From Archilochus colubris (taxonomy: Eukaryota > Chordata > Aves > Apodiformes > Trochilidae), in contig CM041083.1 of assembly GCA_023079485.1 (NCBI GenBank), positions 170,420,451-170,484,450 of the forward strand: a stretch of 64,000 nucleotides of DNA. Direction: 5' to 3'. A model generated the notes under the pieces. It saw only the letters and a list, made by a program, of their open reading frames with translations, was not told the origin of the DNA and ran no database searches. Below, one piece after another: positions 1-9,149 of this stretch; the stretch's first letter is position 1; each line of letters starts with the position of its first letter. The position numbers and the translations under genes are program-made.

Positions 1-179
1 ATTTTTCTTCTCAGACCTTTTCTTCAATTTATTAAGGTAATTTTGAATTTTAACACTTTCCTTGAAAATATCTGCCATCACTTTGATCTCCAGTTTTAAT
101 ATGTGGCCTTTCTAATCTCTCATCTATATTGTTTATGAAAGAAATGAAGAGATGTGATTCAAGACAGACCCTTACAAAA

Positions 180-228
180 GGTCTTTTTTGGTCCTTTTTG
201 GGTCTTTTTTTTTTTTACAAAAAAAAAT
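180..228. repeat. T-rich short tandem units followed by T-run/A-run
   Basis: Three imperfect units of the form GGTCYTTTTT lie in tandem and run into a T12 tract, then ACA, then a tract of nine A. The T-run and A-run could pair as a weak hairpin. This is low-complexity sequence with no assigned function. Confidence 0.75.
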
Positions 229-1519
229 CCCTGTTGAATCCCCCTTTTGACATGGATGTAAGGATAACTCCTTACCAGAAAAATGCAGAAGAAACAGGAA
301 AATGAAGAATAAAGTAGGAGTAGGTCAGTGAGGGTGAAAAATTTGCTGAGGTGACTTAAGAAGTTGGGAAGTGAACCATAGTGGGATATTTCTTAAAGCC
401 ACAAACTAAGAGACAGAAGTTATTGAAAAGACTAAAAAAACCATGCTGAAAATCAAGGGAGTCAGAAATAAACTGGGGGGTTACCACAGCATTTGATAAA
501 ATCAGTGAATCAAATAAAGTCTTTTTAAAAATCAATGCAATCTTGGACAAAATACAGAACTTGTATTTGGTGACTGTTACAACCATCAAAACACTGCTTA
601 AGAAGAGGCAGGCAGGCAGTGGTGGGCTGGTCCTACAACCACGTCAGAGACATCTGACAAGGGTTGGAGTGCTGGAGCAGCAGATCCTACAGGGTGGGAT
701 TGTGCTGTTGTCTGATTCCTTCAACTGCAAACCACTCCAGTTGTGTCCAGGGGCCAAGTCCAAGGACACAGCCATGTGGTAGGAGTGGCTGTACAGGAGA
801 GCAGAGAAGAGGGGAGTGAATGGCTGAAAGTTATCTGATGTTAGACATCAGCAGAGTGTGATGGAGGGCTGCTTTTGTCCTGGCTCCTACATCTCTGCAT
901 CCTGCCATGTGTAAAGGCAGGGCTTTCTAACAGGATCAGTGTGCCTATCCCTCAGACAGGGAATGGAGTCATAGGGTGGTATATCTGGCATCCTCCCCTG
1001 TTTCCCCTTTCTCATCTGTGGCTTTCAGCTCCTGAGTCTGCTGTGGGTGTGAACACCAAGCCTCGGTTAAGTTGTAGTGGCTGGGACATCCTGACTGTCC
1101 TCATCATTTGGTGTGAGCTCTTCAGACTTTCTGCCCTCTGTCCTGTTTGATGACTTCTGAAGTGGCAAGAGCAGCTCAGTGTGAGTGGCAGGGCTGGAAG
1201 GCTGCCAGGGATGGACCACCATGATGAGGTGTTGCTGGGGTGCATCACCACTTACTGGAAGAGTATAATGAGAGGTCACCAGACAGGCATTGAGGCCATG
1301 GGTGAAGAAATGGCAGCTTCAGTGTTCCCACTAATGCGCACCTGCTCCTGACTGTCCCAAAATGTGTGATAACTCAGCCAGGACAGATCTCAGCCACTTG
1401 GGCTCAGTCCCCCACGATGGTCACTGACGGAGACTCATGTGCTGAGCTCCTCTTGCTCACCACACACGTGAGTCTTGTTCTGACACACATTACCCAAAAT
1501 AGAAAGTCCTCTCTGGTTG

Positions 1520-1543
1520 TCCAGAGACATGGTTGTCTCTGGA
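1520..1543. repeat. Perfect 10-bp inverted repeat with 4-nt loop
   Basis: Arm TCCAGAGACA (1520-1529) is the exact reverse complement of TGTCTCTGGA (1534-1543), separated by TGGT. It can form a compact stem-loop in DNA or RNA. One such structure is not surprising in 64 kb, so no function is assigned. Confidence 0.85.
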
Positions 1544-2161
1544 GTCACGTTTAGGCCTCACTCAGGTCAGGATCCTGAGACCCTGTGCTCACTCTCCTTG
1601 GAGACAGAGTGCTTCTCTTCCTCATCCTACAGGTGCTGCCAGCATCTTAGGAAGCTCACAGACATACAGAGCAGACAAGCAGTGATAACCTTCTCTTTCC
1701 ACCTATTTTGCCAATCAGCAGTTCTTCCCAGCTGCTACTGGCAATGGTTTTGCTGCCATGCCATTCCTCTGTAGAAGGTCTCCTGGTGGGGTCCAGCAGG
1801 AGCTCTTTGTGAAGGTGGAGGGGAGTCTGTGGGTGCAAGAGGATGAATAGGGATTGTTCATAAAGATGAACAACATAATGATGCTGAGCAGGCTTTTTGC
1901 ATGGTAATGAAAGATATCACCCTAGAACTGAAGTCCTTTAAGGGCTGTGCTGCTTTATGTTCCTTCCAGATCAACAAAGAGAAAGGGACCCCTTCATTCT
2001 TGATCAAACCAGCAACTGCCCACCACTAATTATGGTTCAAAGAAATCCATACTTCTGTTTCAGATACCTTGAACTTTCCATCATCTGCTGTCCTCCAAGA
2101 TAAAAAGCATGTGTAACTATTCAACCAAACAAGGCCTAAGCTTTTCCAATGTGTTTTATGC

Positions 2162-2193
2162 TTTTACACATGAGGCATGCCCCATGTGTAAAA
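2162..2193. repeat. 32-bp near-perfect palindrome
   Basis: The outer arms TTTTACACATG (2162-2172) and CATGTGTAAAA (2183-2193) are exact reverse complements. The centre GGCATGCC (2174-2181) is itself palindromic. Only the A2173/C2182 pair breaks the symmetry, so 15 of 16 pairs match with no spacer. Three CATG cores occur at exact 7-bp spacing (2169, 2176, 2183). A purine-rich run of AGAAAGAGAC-type sequence follows. Function is unknown; a dimeric protein-binding site or a product of template switching are both possible. Confidence 0.85.
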
Positions 2194-2945
2194 AGAGAAA
2201 GAGACAAGAGAAAAGAGACCAAAGCAGAAAGAGACAAATTAGCCTGAAGCATCCATTTTTTTCCAGGATACCTAGGGAGGCTTTTCTACCAGAGAAATAT
2301 GAGCCTGAAGCCATCTGTTATTTCCTGTGAAATATCTCCCCTGTCTGTCGGGGCTGCCTGCTGCACTTCTTATTTCCTTTACACATACAGAGGAGGAAAA
2401 AAAAAAAAAAAACAACAAGGCAGCTCACGGCCACCCGCACTTTCAGCTCTGTTTACTGATCTCTGCAGCTTCCTCATGAGACTCTGCCAGAAAAGCAGTT
2501 CAGCTGACTGCAGGCAGCTCTCCTTAATCTCCCCCCTAGCTAAACAAGATGCAGAATGGAAATTTGCAAAGCTGAGAAGCCAGCAAATTGCATCAAAGCA
2601 ACATTTTTGGAAACCTAAGCAAGACATTTTTTGCAGCACGCCCCCCTTGATGAGCAGTTGTTTCTAACAAGCTGCTTTTTACCAGTCCAAAGCACACACA
2701 TTTGTGTGCCTGTAAAGCTGTTTCTAACATCTCTGGAAGGGCATTTCCTTCCTTCCCTGTTCCCGCTGCTTTTTTGATAAAGTCTCCAGTGCCTTCCAAA
2801 CATCATTAATTAGCTGACTGAGGGCACTGACCCTTCTTCTTTCTGCCTTATTTAAAATGTTTGCATTTCAGAGGAGCTAATAAAAGGCAAGAGTGGGACT
2901 GCTGCAAGCAGGAGCAAAGCGATGACATTGTGACTGCTTTTATTA
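2194..2945. other. Unique sequence with purine-rich block and poly(A)
   Basis: Purine-rich sequence at about 2190-2240 contains AAAGAGACAA twice. A 16-base A-run lies at 2397-2412. No gene or transposon is recognised before the CR1 copy that starts near 2946. Confidence 0.65.
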
Positions 2946-3146
2946 ATCACAGAATTGTCACTGTTGGAAAAGACCTCCAAGATCAGTGTATCCAACCTTC
3001 AACACAGGAAAAAAAAGTAATAATAAAAATAACCACCATCCCACTGAGGATGTCTTGAAATGCCTCATCTATATGGTCTTTTAACGCCTCCAGGGATGGT
3101 GACACCACCACCTCCCTGAGCAGCCCATTCCAGTGCCTGACAACTC
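2946..3146 (-). mobile_element. CR1 LINE fragment, 3' end, degraded
   Basis: Read on the minus strand, this is the 3' end of a CR1 retrotransposon. On the plus strand the tail begins ATCACAGAATTG, followed by a diverged GTTGGAAAAGACCTCCAAGATC block, an inserted A-rich stretch (about 3008-3035), and then the CR1 segment CTCCAGGGATGGTGACACCACC with CAGCCCATTCCAGTGCCTGA. The octamer tail is largely eroded and the A-rich insertion is unusual. CR1 copies are 5'-truncated at insertion, so the missing upstream part is normal. The element is dead and has no complete ORF. Confidence 0.85.
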
Positions 3147-3511
3147 CTACTAATGGCTCCTTTGAGCTGCTCTGGTCTTTGGAAGTTCAGCAAGAGGGAT
3201 GGGAGGCCCCTCTGTCATCTCCATTCCCCATAGCCAATATTGCTATGGAGGAAATCTTCATCTCAGCCTTCTGGGCAGTTGGTTCATTCACTTGTTCATG
3301 TAGCTCAGGGATGAAAGAACATAGAAGGACCCACATAGTGGCTGCTGCATTGCACAGACAGCCTGGAAGGAGGGGCAGGATCAAGCAGACCTCTTGGCAG
3401 GTACCATCAACACGGCTATGCTCCATGGGGTGCGTCAGAAAGGGGGACTCTCCCCTCTGCACAGGGGCAACAGCAGAGCATGGGGTACACAAGCTCTGGT
3501 TCCATTTCATG
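3147..3511. other. Unique sequence between two CR1 copies
   Basis: The 365 bases between the two minus-strand CR1 fragments show no recognisable gene. Two frames of 117 and 137 codons overlap on opposite strands here, and the longer one runs into the next CR1 copy. Neither has family features. Confidence 0.6.
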
Positions 3512-4025
3512 GGATCACAGGATAATAGCTGAGGTTGACAGGGAACCCTGATCAGAGCAGGGTCAGCTAGAACAGGTTTCTCAGGGCTATGGCAAGTCAC
3601 ATTTCAAATATCTCCAAAGTCAGAGACACCACAACCTCTTTAGCCAACTTGTGCCAGTGTTCAACCACCTTCAGAGTAAAAAAACTTTATTATTCATAGG
3701 AGTTTTCTGCATTTTGGGTTGTGCCCATAGCTTTTTATTCTGTCATTGGGCATCACTGTGTGCCTAGTCACTTCTTTACTCTACCAATAGGCATTTATGC
3801 ATATGGATAAGAGCCCCCTGAGCCCTTACCCTGTGGGCTAAGCCCATCCTCTCTCAGGCTCTCCTTGTGTGAGAAGATTCTCCACCATCTTCATCATCTC
3901 CTTGGCCCTTCCTGAGACATTGCTACCAAGGCTGCTAGTGACTGGAGGCTGAGTGCTCTCTGTGTTCTGATGGGCTCCTCTTTGGGCTACAACTGCTCTG
4001 TCAAACTGGAGGAGCCCAGCTGAAA
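3512..4025 (-). mobile_element. CR1 LINE fragment, old subfamily
   Basis: On the plus strand it starts GATCACAGGATAATAG and goes through GAGCAGGGTCAGCTAG, CAGGTTTCTCAGGGCT, CACAACCTCTTTAGCC and AGAGTAAAAAAACTT, which follow the order of the older CR1 subfamilies (CR1-C/D-like) read from the 3' end. Weaker matches continue to a segment near 3840-3940 that resembles the CR1 region coding for the end of ORF2. Divergence is high, with many substitutions and gaps, so this is an ancient insertion. The 5' boundary near 4025 is approximate. Confidence 0.85.
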
Positions 4026-7000
4026 ATTGCTCATCTGTTGACGTCTGTATGAAAGAGCTCCCAGCCCATGCACGTGACCCTTCCCTGACACCACGCCAGG
4101 CTCAGATCACACAACTTGCTTTTTGTTTTCCTTTCTCTGCCAAACTCACAGACTCAGCAGCCACAGAAATATAACCTCCAAGGCATGAAGTCAGGCTTTT
4201 GGTAAAGACAGAAATCAGTGTTGATTTCTTTATTCCTGTTCTGGCAAGTGGCTTTCCCTTTTGCTCATATCCCCTGCTGCTTGTCTCCACTGGCTGTACA
4301 ACAAGCAAGGAGCTGGCTCCCTGTGTGCTCAGCAACTCATTCCTTCTTGGAGCTTAAGTGCTGCAATCACTGTGGCATCTGAGTCAGGCAGTGCTTGTAG
4401 ATGGCTTGGAAACAGGTGGGAGATCTTTTTTATGCTTTGTTTCAGTAGAGGTAACCACACTTCCTTCACCTTTATCTTTCCTGCTTTGTTTTAGGTTGTT
4501 GTTTCTGCAGAGCAGCTGTCTTCTAATCAGTGTTGGCTTAATTTAATAAAAAAATAAGTCTGTGGTGATACAATATTATGGCATATATACAGTAGATTAG
4601 AAACATAGAGAGGCAGATATCCATACATATACACACACTATGAAGACTAGCAACCAAAATGCAAGTTCTTTTTCCCTTGAGATTCCCCAGAGTGACTTCT
4701 TTCTGCCTTTTCTTGATTGAAATCACCAAAACAGGCTTCTGAACTTGTTGCCACTACTAAATAACATTCATGAAGCAGGGGCATCTTCAGGACCTTCCAG
4801 GTTTCTTGTAGGTTTTATCTGCATTTGTTCCATCAGGCATAAATGGAGGGAAAGGGGCAGAATGAATTTGCACATTGCTGAAAGTCCAAACAAAGCCAAG
4901 TCAGACTGAACTTCTAAGAGGATATAACTTCAAGACATCAACATTTAAAAGTTTCCAGGTAGAAAATCCCTGTCAATTTATTAAATAGTGTAATAACCCT
5001 GCAAAACCCTAGTGCTTTTCCCAAGCTCAGGAGAAAGAGGGAAACCAGAATGGTTATTTCAAGTAGCAAATAAATCCCTTACCAGTCAATCTTTCTGACG
5101 GGAAAGGAAATTATTATATAGACCTCTCTAGGGACAATCACAGAATAATTTCTGTGGGCAGAAACCTACAGCATGAAGGGACAGATGAAGAGGCCACCAT
5201 GCCTGCTGGAAGGACCACAATCCACAGCTTTACAGCTCTGTGCTGCTTTGCCAACCCGTCTGGAGTTACAGCGTTTCCGTAATCCACGTAATATACTGAG
5301 GAGTTATTAAGTCTGAGGAAACCAAACAGCAGTGGGTGTGACAGCCGTGTGGTAAACGTTTGATTCACATGTCTACCACAGAACTTCAGTTTCTCATAGG
5401 TTTCTGCCCTCCTCAGTGAGGACAACAAGCAAGGCTGGAACTTATTGGTCAAGGGTTGAGAGGGGCTGTGTCAGGATGACTAAACACTCGTCCTGGCTGT
5501 GGGACCAATCCCTTGACTTAATCTCTCCATGCCTGAGGTTTCAATCTTTCCAGTTGCTTTGTTCTCAGGAATGGCTCGCAGCAGGAGAAGAGCAATATTG
5601 TTTCTGGAATGGTTTCCCTAGGCTTCAGTTGATCCAAGATTCAGTTAAATGTGTTGTAAGTGATAGAGCAATACAAAAACATGAGGAAGAGTGGGAAGCT
5701 GGTTAAGTTTGCTACCAAGAAGTGCTGTCTGTATCTTGAGTGTGCTGGCAGGGACAGCACAGCTTCTGACAGGATGGATTGGATGGGTCCTCTCATTCTG
5801 CAGATCCAGGTCAATGAGTCTTGGAGTGTAAAGTGACACACACGTTTAGTTGTTTTCTAAGAAGCTAGATCTTAGCTGTGGTACAGGAACTACTCAGATG
5901 ACCACATTGTTTTGTGGAGCTCTATAAACACTGAACTTGATGAAGAAGTCCAGAGATCTGGGAGAACAGGCAAAGCACAGCACAAAGCTATTCTTGAATG
6001 TCCTCCTGCTTACACACTATGTCCATCCAAGCATGGAAAAGACTCTTTTCCTGGGGTAGCTGTTATTCTTTAAGCTCTCTGGTGTTTCTTAGATTTAATA
6101 ATTAACTCCACTTATCGATGTAGCTGTTTTGGTTTATTTATTTTAAAAAACAGGGATTTTTCAGGCAGTTCTTGGAAGAGTAGCTCTCTGCTCAGTACAG
6201 AGTAGGCTGGTTGGTAGTTCCATCTAAATGGGCTCTGAGTTTTGACCAACTTTTCGGGAAGACTTTGCCAGACAAGTGGCAGCAGAATTTTACCGTGTGA
6301 AGGTTTTTTGGCTGATACTCCCAAAGCTCTGGAAGTAGGAGAAAAGACATAAATACTACCCCTGCATTCGTCTGTAGATGACGTGTTCAATAAAGCATGT
6401 TAGAGTACACAAGTTAAATACCCAAAAAGTAACTAAGCCTCATTCTATTTAAGACAAAAAAGGGCTTTTGAGCCAAAGAATTTTATTCTTTTTTAAATTA
6501 AATTGTCTTAACAAAACATGTGACCACTCTTTATAAGCATCTGTCTGTGTCTTTGGACCATCGCAACTACAGTAACTCTATTAATAAACTGGTTTTTTGC
6601 ATTGGAAACTCTGGTGTTAATTTAAATCTTGAATTGAGATGCAGATCCTTGAATGAGTTGAATGTTAGCTAACATAGGGAATGCCTCATAATGAACAAAT
6701 ACCTATCTGATTTAGGTTACTGATTTAGCTGTTTGATTAGCTGCAATCTGTGAGGAATTACCTTTCAATAAGTAACCAGAAACTAACTTTTCAATAAGAA
6801 AACTAGAAAGGGTTTAGCCTTTGCCTGTGTCTTGTTTTGGTGTTATACTCTAAGGTTTTTCACTTTCCTCCCCCCTTACAAATAACAGCTAAACAAAGTT
6901 TAGCTGAAATAAACAGTTTCTTGTTTATTTGCAATGCCTTTCAGCATGTATCTGCAGCTGACAGGGTTAAAACCCAGCAGTTGTGAGGTGGAGCTGTTAT

Positions 7001-8308
7001 GCTGACTTTGTTCTTAGGAATCCTCTGATATTCTTAATGAAATATGAAGAAATGCTAAAATAAGAAGCAAAACTGGCCTGAATACATTTCCATCTGAAGG
7101 TCCCCCTAGATTCCTCCTGCACTATGGGAGTACAAAGAAGACACTGAGTCTGGTCCATCAGACACCATTATGCTCCTCTGTTATGCAAGAAAATGATTGC
7201 AAGGCATGTTTGTAAGGAGATCATCATTATACAATTAAAGTGAAACTAAGCTGGTGTTTGGGAGCATTTAAGCTACCATTAGAAACTGAAGCTCAAGCTA
7301 ATATATTCCAGCAATGTTCTGACACAAGCCCTGAAGGAAATTGCTATAAGTGAGTTTTGTCCCTATCTATGTGCTGGGATATACAATAGAGCTGGTTCCT
7401 GGCATTGCACAGATGCAATGACAATAACATCTGCAGAAAAGGCTATCTCCATGACACAGATATTCCTCCTGTCTGAGCCTCCAGGCCTGTTACACCTACC
7501 TTACAACGTCAAGCCTTAGCTGTAGCAGGCACAAGCAAGAGAATTCCCTGCATTTGCTTGTGCTTGAAACAAAGAACATTTCTCTCTGAAAACAATCAAA
7601 TCTTGATTTGGAAACTGCCACCGATGGAAGAATCAACCACAAGCCTGGATAAATGTTTCCAATGGCTAATTATCACTGTGGTTAAAAAACATTCCTTACT
7701 TCTAGCTTGAGTTTGCCCACCTTCTACTTTCAACTGCTGGATCTCATTATATTGTTATCAGCTATGCTGAAGAAACCATTTTCCTGTTTCCTTTATCCAT
7801 GCAGGCATTCACAAATGGTGTTCAACTTGCTCAGCTTCAGCTATCCAGCACTCAGTGTATGATCTGAATTAGTTTAGTAAGTTCCCTTGCACTTAATGGA
7901 GAGAAACAAGTATTCTTTGTCTTCAGTCCCTGATGCTGACAGGAACATCTACTTGATGTGACATAGCTGGTGACATAGCACCTTCTCTCTGCTCTTGTTT
8001 GTACGTGTGCCATGTGCTTGGGTGATTCTTGGTGTGACACTTCCATGTTTGGCCCTGGTTTTGTACAGGTGGTGTTCCTGAATAGGGCAATTACACCTCC
8101 AGATTCTTGGAATCCCAGATATATTTATCAGTGGTCTAATTCCTGCGACCTCCCCAATCAACATTCGCTCTGTATCCATTTTTCTCTGTCAGTTTTTCTT
8201 ATAACTATGGAAGTCTTGCAATGACATCCAAACTGTCTCCCCTACCCTTATTAGTTTTTCTGTTTCAGACTGCTCAATGCCACCTGGTGATAGGTCATTA
8301 CCTATACA
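4026..8308. other. Unique non-coding sequence
   Basis: No transposon or gene is recognised over these 4.3 kb. A short patch at about 5250-5370 keeps six or so CpG dinucleotides in an otherwise CpG-poor area and overlaps a minus-strand frame with a Tudor-like VYYVDYGN string (see findings). 6400-6900 is AT-rich. A small perfect hairpin (CATTGCA/TGCAATG, 7403-7420) is present but of a size expected by chance. Confidence 0.6.
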
Positions 8309-8314
8309 GTGTCC
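8309..8314. repeat. Target-site duplication, left copy
   Basis: GTGTCC sits directly before the TG terminus of the solo LTR and is repeated exactly at 8639-8644 after the CA terminus. Six base pairs is the duplication length known for alpharetrovirus and ERVK-type integrases. Confidence 0.8.
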
Positions 8315-8638
8315 TGTAGTGTAACGAGGCAACCAGGTGCCACTAATTGCCAGGGAGTGAGCATGAGCTTGTGTCAAGCCCACCTGTGCCTAATTAGGGT
8401 GGGCCCCCACTGCGCATGAGCAGGACCAGGGGGCCAATAAAAGGTGAGGCCTGAGACACAGGCAGAGCTCAGTTCTGAGCTAGCTGGCAGAGAGGTCAGT
8501 CACTCTCAGAGCAACAGCACTGATCCAGCACTGGTCAACCCTGTGGCTATAGGCTCGGAGCACTGTTCGTGAGTCTCTGCTGGAACACCTGGTTGGACCT
8601 TGAAGCGCCGTACCCTAAAAGAGGTTCATCTTGCTACA
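8315..8638 (+). mobile_element. Solo LTR of an endogenous retrovirus, 324 bp
   Basis: The segment begins TGTAG and ends CTACA, a perfect 5-bp terminal inverted repeat with canonical TG...CA ends, and is flanked by identical 6-bp GTGTCC copies. Inside, CCAATAAAAGG (8434-8444) offers a TATA-like box, a CCAAT core and an AATAAA polyadenylation signal in the arrangement usual for LTRs, with a GC-rich region upstream containing TGCGCATG (8411-8418, NRF1-like). No internal retroviral sequence (gag, pol, env, primer-binding site) is found on either side, so it is best explained by recombination between two LTRs that deleted the provirus. Orientation is inferred from the position of the AATAAAAGG box, so it is less sure. 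The exact family is not identified. The intact ends and duplication argue for a fairly young insertion. Confidence 0.8.
8434..8444 (+). promoter_or_regulatory. LTR core promoter / polyadenylation box
   Basis: CCAATAAAAGG combines a CCAAT core, a TATA-like ATAAAAGG and an AATAAA hexamer. It lies 120 bases into the 324-bp LTR, a position consistent with a U3/R boundary. Activity is not shown by sequence alone. Confidence 0.45.
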
Positions 8639-8644
8639 GTGTCC
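8639..8644. repeat. Target-site duplication, right copy
   Basis: This GTGTCC follows the CTACA end of the solo LTR and matches 8309-8314 exactly. Confidence 0.8.
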
Positions 8645-9127
8645 CCCTCTTTTCCTCATATGGATATTGTATTCCAAGAAATGGTTGATCAAGAAAGCTA
8701 ATCTGGCAATTTTCAGGGCAAATGTGCTGTTTCAGAACGGGTGACTGAGATCACTTTTGAGGAAAAAAGCATAATTTCCTCCAGTGGAGTCCTCAACACT
8801 GCGGTTCCCCCAGGCTTTCTTTTTCCAAGAATATCAAGAGCTAATGGAAAAATTCCTTCTCTTCCCATCCCGCTCTGGCTAGCTCAGCACCCAAACCACT
8901 TCCATGGTCTACTTCTCTCTTTTCTGAGAAAGCAGGATATTTTCTAGACTTGTCTACTTCCATCTTACAATTACTTACTGAGCTAAGGGGGGAAGAGTGG
9001 TGTTGCTGCTTGACTCCATTAACAAGTTCACAGCAATTCCACTGAATCAGGTCACTAAGCCAGGTAATATCTAACATAAAGATTCAAATTACTCTGGGAT
9101 TAACATGACCATCTCTGAGTTAATATT

Positions 9128-9149
9128 TTTGCTTTTGTAAAAGCAAAAT
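9128..9149. repeat. Palindrome, 10-bp arms with 2-nt centre
   Basis: TTTTGCTTTT (9128-9137) and AAAAGCAAAA (9140-9149) are exact reverse complements around GT. The composition is biased to A/T, which raises the chance expectation. No function is assigned. Confidence 0.8.

Larger units (their letters stand above)
1..2161. other. Unique non-coding sequence, no gene recognised
   Basis: No open frame here exceeds about 90 codons and none resembles a known family; frames on the two strands overlap one another, as expected of random sequence. The stretch holds a T-rich and A-rich low-complexity patch near 180-228 and a perfect 10-bp hairpin at 1520-1543. No transposon copy was recognised. It could be intronic or intergenic. 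Confidence 0.7.

Noticed and set aside
2173..2182. Perfect p53-type half-site AGGCATGCCC
   Set aside because: Single half-sites are common in any genome and no partner lies at the usual spacing; mentioned only within the palindrome finding.
6957..6985. CAGGGTTAAAACCCAGCA, similar to the reverse complement of some LTR starts
   Set aside because: The match is too short and partly palindromic by itself; no LTR body follows on either side.
7403..7420. CATTGCA/TGCAATG hairpin, C/EBP-like half-sites
   Set aside because: Seven-base arms with short loops are expected several times or more in 64 kb.
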